Shown here: positions 18,201 to 26,026 of the stretch, piece by piece | How the letters are laid out: every line of letters begins with the position of its first letter | Numbering within the stretch: the stretch's first letter is position 1 | Assembly: GCA_964563395.1 (NCBI GenBank) | Contig: CAZLWK010000005.1 | Span: 62,001-126,000, forward strand | Reading direction: 5' to 3' | Length of the DNA: 64,000 nucleotides | Origin: JBEVOS01 sp964563395 | Lineage (GTDB): Bacteria > Pseudomonadota > Alphaproteobacteria > Caulobacterales > Aquidulcibacteraceae | Program-made: the position numbers and the translations under genes | Notes under the pieces: generated by a model | The model's database searches: none | Told to the model about the DNA's origin: nothing | Seen by the model: only the letters and a program-made list of their open reading frames with translations

Positions 18201-19724
18201 ACTTTCGAAGCGGCGCGCGAAAACGCCCCCGCGCAGCCCGCCGACATAACCGCCGATCGGATCGCGGCCTGGATTCAGAGCGACGCTTCTGCCGCCGATC
18301 GTGAGCGCCTCGACGGAGACGCCATCGGCGGCGAAAACGGAAAGGCCCACATCAGTCCCGTCCGCCCAGATATCGAGCCCGGCGGCCACCCCTTGCTCGT
18401 GGAGCAATTGGGTCAACCGCTCGGAAAGATCATCGAGAAGTCCTTCATCGGCGCTTTGACCAGCGCGGATGCGCCACCCCTCCAAATCCTCGGCGCGCCA
18501 GCCGGTGGATATTGTTAGAGCGCGCCCATCCGCGAAGCGCAGCTTCAACACCGCCTCGCCCGCTTCGCGCAGCACGCTTTCGGTGGCGCTGTCATCGCCG
18601 TCCATCATCAGCGCGCCCGTGCGCCATTCGGAAGCGGAATCGGGCGCACTCTGATACGCGCCGCCAGGCCCCATGAATCCGGTGGCGATCAGCGCGCCTT
18701 GCGGCGTTTGCGTGGCCGTGGGCCGCGCAATCCAATAGGGCTGGCCAGGGGCGCCGTCCGTGTCTTCGATCTTCATAAGACGCCCGCCGGAAAGCGTCTG
18801 ACCGGCGAGATAGAAAGCGGGCCTTCCGTCGATCGCTTCAAAACTGATGCGCTCGCCCGCATTCGAATCGATCTTGAGCGCCCATTCGCCGGGGCCGCGA
18901 TAGGTGCGCTCCACCGTCTGACCGCCCACGCGCACGCTTTGCGTCTTGGGCGCTTGATTGACAGCTTCAACGCGCGTGGCGACTCCGGCGGCTGAAAGCC
19001 GATTGTTGATGAAGCTGACAATGCCGCCCAGTGAACGCGGCGTGGAGCCCATGTCAGCAAGATCTATATCGACACGCCGCTCCGTGCCGCCCGGCGTAAT
19101 CGCGACCATGGTGAAGGCGGCGTTCGAAGGCAGCCCTGGCACCAGCGATGTGAGACTTCCCCGCACCAAAGTACGGGTGACATAATCCGCGTCGGCGACC
19201 GGAACGCCGAGACGCGAAACAGCTTGGTCGACGCGGTCTCCGGCCGCGAGATTGACGGCCTCGAAATCCACGCCGCCGAGATACTCGGTCAGTTCGGCGA
19301 CGCCGCGCGCGAAAGCCGCTTGCGTCTTGGATCGCTGCAGCGCGCTCGCATCTTCATTTTCAGCGGCGCCGGCCAGCGCCGACATCGTCGACAAGCCCTG
19401 ATAGAGCGCGAACAATTGCCTGTAATCGTCCTCCATCGACACGTCGGCGTAAATCGAGGCGCGCGGATCGAAGAAGGCTCTGCCCGCGAGCGCATTGGCC
19501 GCCAGCGTGGGGTCGCGGGCGGTGAGCCCAGGCGTCCAGGGCGGCGTTGGCGCGTTCGGATCGGCGCCGACCTCCACCACATCGCCGCCAATCCCGGCCT
19601 TCGCGCTGGCCCAGGCCACAAGCACGCTCGCATCGACGCCGAACGACGTCGACGCGCCGCCGGTGCTCGTCCCGAATAGCGCCGAGAACGCCGACGAGCT
19701 CAAATTGGAAATCGAATTGACCAT
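15258..19724 (-). CDS. Very large (1488 aa) secreted/surface-type protein, FlaEY-like
   Basis: The N-terminus is Ser/Thr-rich (NSISNLSSSAFSALFG), then a short helical part (about 90-170). A long beta-rich region follows (about 180-900) with repeated units resembling each other (ITIDGGEDGIDAAALVAQLN, then RTLESAALRLNEALAAAG). About 920-1290 holds propeller-like repeats (GSVYVLADVTG, KVAVAGAVSG, GALYATGRVTG) of the SBBP type. The C-terminal part (SIGRRITIAANDTMQTLARK) resembles flagellin/hook-associated insertion motifs. Layout and N-terminus recall Caulobacter FlaEY, a flagellin-level regulator, but I cannot confirm this. No classical signal peptide. GGAAGG precedes the ATG. Confidence 0.7.
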   Translation of the reverse strand: MVNSISNLSSSAFSALFGTSTGGASTSFGVDASVLVAWASAKAGIGGDVVEVGADPNAPTPPWTPGLTARDPTLAANALAGRAFFDPRASIYADVSMEDDYRQLFALYQGLSTMSALAGAAENEDASALQRSKTQAAFARGVAELTEYLGGVDFEAVNLAAGDRVDQAVSRLGVPVADADYVTRTLVRGSLTSLVPGLPSNAAFTMVAITPGGTERRVDIDLADMGSTPRSLGGIVSFINNRLSAAGVATRVEAVNQAPKTQSVRVGGQTVERTYRGPGEWALKIDSNAGERISFEAIDGRPAFYLAGQTLSGGRLMKIEDTDGAPGQPYWIARPTATQTPQGALIATGFMGPGGAYQSAPDSASEWRTGALMMDGDDSATESVLREAGEAVLKLRFADGRALTISTGWRAEDLEGWRIRAGQSADEGLLDDLSERLTQLLHEQGVAAGLDIWADGTDVGLSVFAADGVSVEALTIGGRSVALNPGRDPIGGYVGGLRGGVFARRFESQAVAPAGALFTEAQRFTFETTSGTKVITIDGGEDGIDAAALVAQLNQKLREKDVAAAVSLVDEGGALTLRFDATHAVTEVSATINEDSFELALAPPGAWANGGLPNAASGEPFGDNRRTYRTTGASPLLTETGALDIAIVVETASGPQTVNVAVSADERLANPDAAPGEWNALFQQRLDAALNAAGLYIGALGADFSGFIVAEGAGQRLSSVSINGQALDFAADAPAFGVGGAMSAQRSFTADSGAASVSDDVQALIDDPTVSLSIETIWGARTISASLDPGDPRTLESAALRLNEALAAAGYDLGVAAVPVAGGGAGVRVVAGATDTIARVASVSLGADIRAATLDPIDSISAADDPVGAQSVAARASRNAAVIATDAYFGSSPYAAPAVNAGNWFAGRAFDTGLGQGANVSATRATAVGADGSVYVLADVTGLMGDQTIAADTDVALLKYDSAGKLIFARALGASESAEGFALAVSASGKVAVAGAVSGALGGVSGEAGGADSVVTMFDADGVELWTQRRGAAKDDSVRQLAFAANDVLIVSGVVNGAMQGQASAGGVDAYVRGYSASGVTLFTKQYGTGGEDTSGALLVRDGVGGAVEIFTAGVESNRGIVRSFTYSGSAGLSVGASRDIGLLQGGAINALVSDGSALYVGGGAGADRLTIANSARGGIAGQDGFVARLDDDLLSTALDRVTYLGSAQDDVVTGLAFADGALYATGRVTGVIAGLGAAKTASSFIARLDDAGDIGWARSFLAGSGSFQSMANMAVDAGGASALDALGLPRGEIQTDESRTLAERAAVRVGDQFSVAVGDSIGRRITIAANDTMQTLARKIQSAIGLSGNARVIKDGGTERIEITARDGRVIRLSGGPEGKNALPALGLPEGIIARNSDVRGAIRTFGLGLIARDLSLKDADAIKAAKADLAAALSIIKSAYEAIANPNAKQPTAEERARQARASGPAPEYLTQQLANYRAALSRLGG

Positions 19725-19785
19725 CGCCGCGCCTTCCGCGCGCGACTGTGGCGGCTCCGGGTAAACGGAGCGTTGGCGGACTTGA

Positions 19786-20703
19786 CTAAATGTTTAACGC
19801 CGCGATCGCGGGCGCGGCGGAGTGGGCCGCGTCCAGCAATTTTGGCCAGAGCTGCACGCCCTGCCAAACCGCAAGGCCAACCACCAGGGCCCCGACGGCG
19901 CCCATCAAGGTGCGGGCGGGCACGGCCTTGGTGACATAGCCAGCCAGCGGCGCCGCCACGAGGCCGCCGAGAATGAGGCCCCCCAAGGCCGCCCCCGCTC
20001 CCGATGCGCCGCCTTCGATGGTGAAACGCCCTGTCAGGAACGCCCATACGAAGGTGGCTGAAATGGCGAGCGTGACCAGGAATTCGGTGGCGTTCACCGT
20101 GCCGATCACATAGCGCGGCGTGTGCCCCCGGCCCATGAGCGTGGACGCCACCACAGGCCCCCAGCCGCCGCCGCCGCTTGCATCGAGAAAGCCCCCGATA
20201 AGGCCCAAGGGCGCCGCATAGCGCACGTTCGGCGGCGCCTCGCGCAAGCCGCGCACGGCCCGCAATAATATCATGACGCCTAGGCAGGCGAGATAGGCCG
20301 TGACGAGGGCTTTCATCAAAGTGGCGTCAAGCCCGGTGAGCACGTACGCGCCGGCGACGCCGCCGGCCACGCCCGCGGGCGCAAGCCGAAGGAACAGCCC
20401 CCAATCGATGTTGCGATGGGCCATGTGGGAGGCCCCCGAAGCGGCCGTGGTCGCGCATTCGGCGGCGTGGATCATCGCGCTCGCCTGCGCCGGCGGCACG
20501 CCGAAGGCGAGAAGCGTGGTGGAGGAGATAACGCCATAGGCCATGCCCAGCGCGCCGTCGACGAGCTGCGCCAAAAATCCAACGGCGAGAAAGAGCGCGA
20601 ACGCCTCCGCCAAGGATCGCCAATCGCCTGAAAAAAACTCCATCACCTCGTCCAGGCTTTCGGCGCCGCGCGCTGACAACGGCGCAGGCCGCGCGCCCCC
20701 CAT
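19786..20703 (-). CDS. TauE/SafE family sulfite/anion exporter
   Basis: 305 residues with about eight to nine membrane helices and the two internally related blocks of the TauE/SafE family (GFLAQLVDGALGMAYGV and GLIGGFLDASGGGGWGPVV). The position 30 bases downstream of cysH on the same strand suggests export of sulfite or another sulfur oxyanion, protecting against reductive-pathway overflow; this is inference from context. The internal ATG at 20643 is an alternative start. Confidence 0.87.
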   Translation of the reverse strand: MGGARPAPLSARGAESLDEVMEFFSGDWRSLAEAFALFLAVGFLAQLVDGALGMAYGVISSTTLLAFGVPPAQASAMIHAAECATTAASGASHMAHRNIDWGLFLRLAPAGVAGGVAGAYVLTGLDATLMKALVTAYLACLGVMILLRAVRGLREAPPNVRYAAPLGLIGGFLDASGGGGWGPVVASTLMGRGHTPRYVIGTVNATEFLVTLAISATFVWAFLTGRFTIEGGASGAGAALGGLILGGLVAAPLAGYVTKAVPARTLMGAVGALVVGLAVWQGVQLWPKLLDAAHSAAPAIAALNI

Positions 20704-20733
20704 GCCGCTTTCGCGTTACAACATTGAAGCAGC

Positions 20734-21480
20734 TTAGAAAACAAGACGACGCGCCGGCTGAGCAGTGCGATGGATGCCGCATTCGGTCTTGCCCGAGCCC
20801 GCCCAGCGTCCAGCCCGCGCATCGGTGCCCTCGGTGGGCGACGTGCACGGCCAGCAGCCGATCGAGGGATAGCCTTGCGCGACAAGGGGATGCGGCGGGA
20901 GATCGTGCGCCTCCATATAGGCCTTTATCTCCACGGGTCCCCAGGCGACGAGCGGATTGATCTTGTAATGCACGCCGTCATGTTCCGCGGTCGGCAGATG
21001 CGCCCGCACGGCGCCGTGATGACGCTTGCGGCCGCTGATCCATGCCGCATAGGGCGCCAACGCGCTTTCATTGGGCGCGACTTTACGCACGCCGCAGCAC
21101 GCGTCCGGATCGCGCTTCCAAAGATCGCCCTTGGGATCGATCGCGGCCAAGTCCACGGGATCGGGCCGCACCGTCTGCATATTGGTGAGCCCGATCCGCT
21201 TGATAAGTTCGTCTCGATACTCGATCGTTTGCGCGAAATGCTTGTCCGTATCGATGAAGATCACGGGAATATCCGGATCGATCTGCGCGGCCAGATGCAA
21301 CAGAACCGCCGATTCCGCACCGAAGGAGGAAACAAGCGCGATCTTGCCCTTGAACTCGCCCAACGCGGCGCGGAGAATTTCACTCGGCGATGCGCCTTCA
21401 AGCGCGCGCGCCAGATCAGCCGCATGCGCCGCGCGCGCATCGAACGCCGTTTCACTTGTTTCCAGTGCGGCCACGCTCAT
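20734..21480 (-). CDS. cysH: Adenylyl-sulfate (APS) reductase, assimilatory
   Basis: 248 residues. It has the PAPS reductase fold (SSFGAESAVLLHLAA, FIDTDKHFAQT) plus the CC pair at 128-129 and CxxC at 209-212 that bind the 4Fe-4S cluster of APS-type enzymes, and the catalytic Cys in ECGIH (C234). The cysteine set predicts use of APS rather than PAPS. It makes sulfite for CysI. Overlaps the DUF934 stop by 4 bases. Confidence 0.95.
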   Translation of the reverse strand: MSVAALETSETAFDARAAHAADLARALEGASPSEILRAALGEFKGKIALVSSFGAESAVLLHLAAQIDPDIPVIFIDTDKHFAQTIEYRDELIKRIGLTNMQTVRPDPVDLAAIDPKGDLWKRDPDACCGVRKVAPNESALAPYAAWISGRKRHHGAVRAHLPTAEHDGVHYKINPLVAWGPVEIKAYMEAHDLPPHPLVAQGYPSIGCWPCTSPTEGTDARAGRWAGSGKTECGIHRTAQPARRLVF

Positions 21481-22055
21481 GAGCCGGCCCCTTTTTTCTT
21501 GGCCGCGCGCAATCTGTGCACGGGCGTGCGAGCGTCGCTGGCCGCCTGATAGCTTACGGAGAAAGTCTTCACCGCACGGGCATAGGCCGCTTCCGGATCG
21601 GGCGCCTTGAGCGTGAACGAGGTGAAGCCGCAGCGCAGCAGGTAAAACAACAAGTCGGGCAACACATCGCCGACCGCACGCAATTCGCCTTCATAGCCGT
21701 AGCGCTCGCGCAACAGGCGCGCGCTGGTGAATCCACGCCCGTCGCGAAATGCCGGAAAGGCCACCGCGATCAGCGCAAAGCGATTCACATCTTGCGCGAT
21801 GTCTTCAACCTTGTCGGCGGGACCGACGAGAAGACCAAGGCGCCCGGATGCGCGCGAAAGCCAGAAATCGCGTTGCTCCACGAACCGATGGAAGGGAACG
21901 ACCAGATCGCCCACGACCGGCCCGTCCTCGCCGTCGGCGAGGAACGTCCAGGGATCGTCCGAGACGACACGGCCCTCGCGCACGAGCACGCCGCCATCCA
22001 GGATTGGCGCAGGCGTCTTGGCCGCCGGCTTTCGCTTGACTTGCTCACGCGCCAT
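21477..22055 (-). CDS. DUF934 family protein of the sulfite-reduction operon
   Basis: 192 residues, with GLLVGPADKVEDIAQDVNRFALIAVAFPAFRDGRGFTSA-type family core (quoted in parts: DRFALIAV-like and FRDGRGFTSARLLRERY) and FYLLRCGFTSF. DUF934 proteins sit between cysI and cysH in many proteobacteria and are thought to assist sulfite reduction; the biochemical role is not settled. It overlaps cysI by 11 bases and cysH by 4. Confidence 0.87.
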   Translation of the reverse strand: MAREQVKRKPAAKTPAPILDGGVLVREGRVVSDDPWTFLADGEDGPVVGDLVVPFHRFVEQRDFWLSRASGRLGLLVGPADKVEDIAQDVNRFALIAVAFPAFRDGRGFTSARLLRERYGYEGELRAVGDVLPDLLFYLLRCGFTSFTLKAPDPEAAYARAVKTFSVSYQAASDARTPVHRLRAAKKKGAGS

Positions 22056-23697
22056 AAAGCGCCTCCTCGAAGGGAGCGGCCCCCACGCGCTCGAACGCGT
22101 CGATGAAGCGCTCGCGCTCGTTCGTTCGGACCTTTAAATAGGCATCCACGACGCGCTCGATCGCATCGGGCACGGCCTCATACGGAAAGCCCTTGCCGGC
22201 GATTTTGGCGAGGCGCGCGTTTTCATCGGCGCGTCCGCCAAGCAGTATTTGGTAATATTCCTCGCCGTGGCGATCGACGCCCAGGATGCCGATATGGCCG
22301 ACATGATGATGGCCGCAGGCATTGATGCATCCAGATATCTTGATCTTCAGCTCGCCGATGGTCTCCTGTGCGTCGAGATCGGCGAATTTTTCCGAGATCG
22401 CCTGCGCGACCGGGATCGCACGCGCATTAGCCAGATCGCAATAATCGAGACCAGGACAGGCGATGATATCGGACACAAGCCCGTAATTCGGCGTGGCGAG
22501 GCCCGCCGCCTTCAGCCCAGTCCACACCGCGAACAGATCGTCCTCTTTGACATGCGGCAGAACCAGGTTCTGCTCATGGGTGACGCGAATTTCGTCGAAT
22601 GAATAGCGTTCCGCGATGTCGGCGGCCGCATCCATTTCATCGGCGCTCGCATCGCCCGGCGCGCCGCCGATCGGCTTCAAGCTGATCGTCACGCTGGCAT
22701 AGCCCGGCGCACGATGAGGATGCACATTGGTGCGGACCCAACGCGCGAAGGCCTTGTCGTTCGCCTTGGCGTCGGCGTAAGCGCCGCTAGGCGTCAAGCT
22801 CTCGAACGGCGGCGGCGCGAAATAGGCACGGATGCGATCGACCTCCTCTATGGGAAGCGCCAAAACGCCATCGCGGATTTGCACCCATTCCTCTTCAACC
22901 TCGCGCGCGAACGCTTCGGGCCCCATGGTCTTGACCAGGATTTTGATGCGCGCCTTGAACATGTCGTCGCGACGACCATAGCGATTATAAACGCGCAAGA
23001 TGGCTTCGAGGTAGGAGAGGAGATGCTTGCCCGGCAGGCCTTCGCGGATGGCGTGGCCGATGAAGGGCGTGCGCCCCATCCCGCCGCCGACATAGACCGT
23101 GAACACCGGCGCGCCGCCGACGCCCGCCTTAATGTGAAGCCCGATATCGTGAACTTGAACGGCGGCGCGGTCATGCGCAGCGCCGGTCACCGCGATCTTG
23201 AATTTGCGCGGAAGGAATGAGAACTCCGGATGGAACGTCGACCATTGGCGAATGATCTCGCTCCATACGCGGGGATCATCTACCTCGTCGGGCGCGGCGG
23301 CCGCGAAATGATCGGCGGTCACATTGCGAATGCAATTGCCGCTGGTCTGGATGGCGTGCATCTCCACGTCGGCGAGATCGGAGAGGATTTTCGGCACGTC
23401 CACGAGCTGGGGCCAATTGTATTGGATGTTCTGGCGCGTGGTGAAATGACCATAGCCCTTGTCATAGATGCGGGCGATGCGCGCGAGCTGGCGCATCTGG
23501 CGCGATGAGAGCGTGCCATAAGGGATCGCCACGCGCAGCATGTAAGCGTGAATTTGCAGATAGAGGCCGTTCATCAGCCGCAGCGGCTTGAACTGGTCCT
23601 CTGTGATCTCGCCCTTGAGTCGGCGTTCGACCTGCTGACTGAATTCCGCCACGCGCTCGCGCACCAGCGTCTCATCGAACTCATCGTAGCGATACAT
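22045..23697 (-). CDS. cysI: Sulfite (nitrite/sulfite) reductase, siroheme-4Fe-4S
   Basis: 550 residues. Two-fold ferredoxin-like/siroheme domains with TRQNIQYNWPQL in the first half, and the cluster/siroheme ligands C414, C420 (ACPGLDYC) and C457, C461 (SGCINACGHHHVG). It is of the ferredoxin-dependent single-subunit type; no CysJ flavoprotein is nearby. The operon context with APS reductase and siroheme synthase fixes sulfite as the likely substrate. The ATG at 23697 shares one base with the GST stop. Confidence 0.93.
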   Translation of the reverse strand: MYRYDEFDETLVRERVAEFSQQVERRLKGEITEDQFKPLRLMNGLYLQIHAYMLRVAIPYGTLSSRQMRQLARIARIYDKGYGHFTTRQNIQYNWPQLVDVPKILSDLADVEMHAIQTSGNCIRNVTADHFAAAAPDEVDDPRVWSEIIRQWSTFHPEFSFLPRKFKIAVTGAAHDRAAVQVHDIGLHIKAGVGGAPVFTVYVGGGMGRTPFIGHAIREGLPGKHLLSYLEAILRVYNRYGRRDDMFKARIKILVKTMGPEAFAREVEEEWVQIRDGVLALPIEEVDRIRAYFAPPPFESLTPSGAYADAKANDKAFARWVRTNVHPHRAPGYASVTISLKPIGGAPGDASADEMDAAADIAERYSFDEIRVTHEQNLVLPHVKEDDLFAVWTGLKAAGLATPNYGLVSDIIACPGLDYCDLANARAIPVAQAISEKFADLDAQETIGELKIKISGCINACGHHHVGHIGILGVDRHGEEYYQILLGGRADENARLAKIAGKGFPYEAVPDAIERVVDAYLKVRTNERERFIDAFERVGAAPFEEALYGA

Positions 23698-24308
23698 CAG
23701 GCGCCCTCCAGGACGCGCTCGGCGTCCAAGTCGCTTTCCACGCGCTTCACCCAAGCCGCAGTCGCTGGAAAGCGGGCAAGATCATAGCCGCCTTCATGCG
23801 CCCAGCGCGTATACGCGACCAGCGCGATGTCGGCGAGGGTGAGACGCTCTCCAACGAGATAGGTCGTCACCTTGAGCTGCGCTTCCATGAGCGCCAGCGC
23901 GGCATAGCCTTTGTCCAGCAGCGCGGGGTCGATCTCTTGCTCACGCTTGCCGCGAAACTGCAGAAGCGCGCGACGCACGGCGATCGTCGGCTCGTGGGAA
24001 TATTGCTCCCAGAACAGCCACTCGAACATCTTCGCCCGCGCATACGCATCTTCGGGGATCAAATCCGATCCCTCCGCCAGATAGAGCATGATGGCGTTCG
24101 ATTGCGCGAGAAACCGCCCGTCGGGCAGCACCGCGACCGGAACCTGCCCCGCGGGATTCATCGCGAGAAACTCGAGTGTACGGCTTTCGCCCTTGAAGAT
24201 GTCGACATCGACCCAGCGAAACGGCACGCCGCGTAGCCGCGCGACCCATGCGCCCTTCAGGCAATTGCCGCTGCGTCGGTCGCCATAGAATGTCAGCACA
24301 GTGCTCAC
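23697..24308 (-). CDS. Glutathione S-transferase family protein
   Basis: 203 residues. The thioredoxin-like N-terminal domain has MNPAGQVPVAVLPDGRFLAQSNAIMLYLAEG, recognisable as the GST glutathione-binding half (quoted across its VPVAVL and QSNAIMLYL core), followed by an all-helical C-terminal domain with LTLADIALVAYTRWA. GTG start overlapping the DUF2849 stop by 4 bases. A GST inside the sulfate-assimilation operon is uncommon; a thiol- or sulfite-related role is inference only. Confidence 0.85.
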   Translation of the reverse strand: MSTVLTFYGDRRSGNCLKGAWVARLRGVPFRWVDVDIFKGESRTLEFLAMNPAGQVPVAVLPDGRFLAQSNAIMLYLAEGSDLIPEDAYARAKMFEWLFWEQYSHEPTIAVRRALLQFRGKREQEIDPALLDKGYAALALMEAQLKVTTYLVGERLTLADIALVAYTRWAHEGGYDLARFPATAAWVKRVESDLDAERVLEGA

Positions 24309-24589
24309 GATTGCGCCGCCTGCTTGCCGAGATCGAGGCGCACGGTCGGCCCGCGCGCCCGGATGTTTTCGCGCACGGCCTCGCGCGCGGCGGGAACGCC
24401 CGGCCCGTCCATGGCGATGAGATAGGCGCCGACGATGATTGTTTCCGCCTTCTTGGCGTTCGCGAGCGCGCCCGCCGCGAATTCATCGTCCATCAACAAC
24501 GCATCCTTGATGTCGCGCGACCATTGCGCGTCCTTCGTCCAATAGACGACGTCGCCGGTCTTGAGATCGGAAGCGGTCAACGCCTTCAT
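24305..24589 (-). CDS. DUF2849 family protein
   Basis: 94 residues, with LKTGDVVYWTKDAQWSRDI at the N-terminus, the profile of the small protein found between cysG and cysI in alphaproteobacteria. Function unknown; the location suggests an accessory role in sulfite reduction. Overlaps the cysG stop by 4 bases and the GST start by 4 bases. Confidence 0.85.
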   Translation of the reverse strand: MKALTASDLKTGDVVYWTKDAQWSRDIKDALLMDDEFAAGALANAKKAETIIVGAYLIAMDGPGVPAAREAVRENIRARGPTVRLDLGKQAAQS

Positions 24590-25926
24590 GCTGCGGTCTC
24601 CGCGAGCGCATGGCGGACGGCGATTTCAGCCTGCGCCGCCGTTTCGCCGATGATGAGCACGGCCGGGCCGAAAATCTCGCCCTCGATCATGCGCTGGGCG
24701 AGCGTGTCCAGAGCGCCCGCCACGCGCTTCACTTTCTCGGTGGTGCCGTTTTCCACCACCAGAACCGGCGTCTTGGGATCGCGGCCCGCCGCGATGAGTT
24801 CGCGTGCAATGATTGGCGCAGTGTCGACGCCCATGTAAACGACTATCGTATGTCCGGGCGCGGCAAGCGCGCGCCAATCGAGATCGGGCGCTTTTCCATT
24901 CTTGGCGTGGCCGGTGACGAAGGTGACGGCCTGAGCATGCTCGCGATGTGTGAGCGCGACGCCAGCCTCCGCCGCGCACCCGAGAGCGGCGGTGACGCCA
25001 GGCACGACAAAAGCGGCGACGCCCGCGCGCTTGAGCGCCTCCAATTCCTCACCGCCGCGGCCGAAGATGAAGGGATCGCCGCCCTTGAGCCGCACGACGC
25101 GCCTGCCCGCGCGCGCGGCCTCGATCATCCAGGCTTCGATGTCGCGCTGCGGCACGGAATGATCGCCGCGCGCCTTGCCGACGAAGATGCGCTCGGCGTC
25201 GCGGCGAACCAGGTCGAGCACGCGCGCATCGACGAGCTTGTCATAGAAGACGACGTCGGCGTCCTGCATCACGCGCAGCGCCTTCAAGGTCAGCAATTCC
25301 GGATCGCCCGGCCCAGCGCCGACGAGATGCACGACGCCGCCAGCCGCAATATCTCCAGCGAGGATTTCATCAGCGGCGCGGCGCGCTTCGCTTTCGCGGC
25401 CCGCCAGCGCATGCGCGCCAGGCGCGCCGCGCAGGATCGCCTCCCAAGCGCGCCGCCGTCCGCTGAGATCCGGATGACGCGAGAGCACGCGACCGCGCAC
25501 GCTGTCCGCGAAAGCCGCCAAACGCTTATAAGCGGCCGGCACGAGCGCCTCGATCCGCGCCCGCAGATCGCGCGCCAAGGTGGGCGAAGCGCCCGTGGTT
25601 GAGACGCCGATCACCAGCGCGCCACGATCGACGATGGCGGGCGTGTAGAAATCGGAAAGCTCCGGGTGGTCGACGACATTGACCAGCGCGCCCGCAGCGC
25701 GGGCTGCTTGGCGTGCCGCAAGCCGCGCCTCTCGTCCCTCGCAGGCGATGAAGACTAGCGCCGCCCCGACGAAAGCTCCGGCGTCCGCCGGCTCGGGCGC
25801 GCGCACCAGCTCCGCCGGAGAACCTTGAAAGAGACGCGCCTTGGCCTCCGCCGCCTCGCCGCTGCCGACGATGACGACGCGCCGCCCCTCCAGGGGCACG
25901 AAGGCGGGAAATGAGCGCATGGGCAT
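24586..25926 (-). CDS. cysG: Siroheme synthase CysG (trifunctional)
   Basis: 446 residues. N-terminal precorrin-2 dehydrogenase/ferrochelatase with NAD motif VVIVGSGEAAEAKA and VIGVSTTGASPTLARDLRA; C-terminal uroporphyrinogen-III methyltransferase from about residue 212 (VHLVGAGPGDPELLTLKAL, and RRVVRLKGGDPFIFGRGGEE). It makes siroheme, the cofactor of the CysI encoded downstream. First gene of the operon, with AGGAGG ahead of the ATG. A second ATG lies two codons in. Confidence 0.95.
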   Translation of the reverse strand: MPMRSFPAFVPLEGRRVVIVGSGEAAEAKARLFQGSPAELVRAPEPADAGAFVGAALVFIACEGREARLAARQAARAAGALVNVVDHPELSDFYTPAIVDRGALVIGVSTTGASPTLARDLRARIEALVPAAYKRLAAFADSVRGRVLSRHPDLSGRRRAWEAILRGAPGAHALAGRESEARRAADEILAGDIAAGGVVHLVGAGPGDPELLTLKALRVMQDADVVFYDKLVDARVLDLVRRDAERIFVGKARGDHSVPQRDIEAWMIEAARAGRRVVRLKGGDPFIFGRGGEELEALKRAGVAAFVVPGVTAALGCAAEAGVALTHREHAQAVTFVTGHAKNGKAPDLDWRALAAPGHTIVVYMGVDTAPIIARELIAAGRDPKTPVLVVENGTTEKVKRVAGALDTLAQRMIEGEIFGPAVLIIGETAAQAEIAVRHALAETAA

Positions 25927-26007
25927 CCTAGCTTCGCCTCCTGAAATAGGCGGGCGAGCGCGTCGGCGCCCGCATGATTTCGTGAAGGCCGCCCTAGCCC
26001 GTCTAAT

Positions 26008-26021
26008 CTCGATTATTCGAG
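26008..26021. promoter_or_regulatory. Palindrome upstream of the cys operon (candidate operator)
   Basis: CTCGA-TTAT-TCGAG is a perfect 5-bp inverted repeat with a 4-base spacer, about 82 bases before the cysG start codon and 6 bases past the cysK stop. Position and AT-rich centre suit a regulator-binding site for sulfur-responsive control, but it could equally be a weak hairpin at the end of cysK. No other copy was seen upstream of cysK. Confidence 0.35.
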
Positions 26022-26026
26022 TTGAG

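Noticed and set aside
17115..18518. 467-residue plus-strand frame
   Set aside because: Antisense to the 1488-residue gene, Arg-rich and without motifs; the minus-strand frame has repeat structure and a ribosome site.
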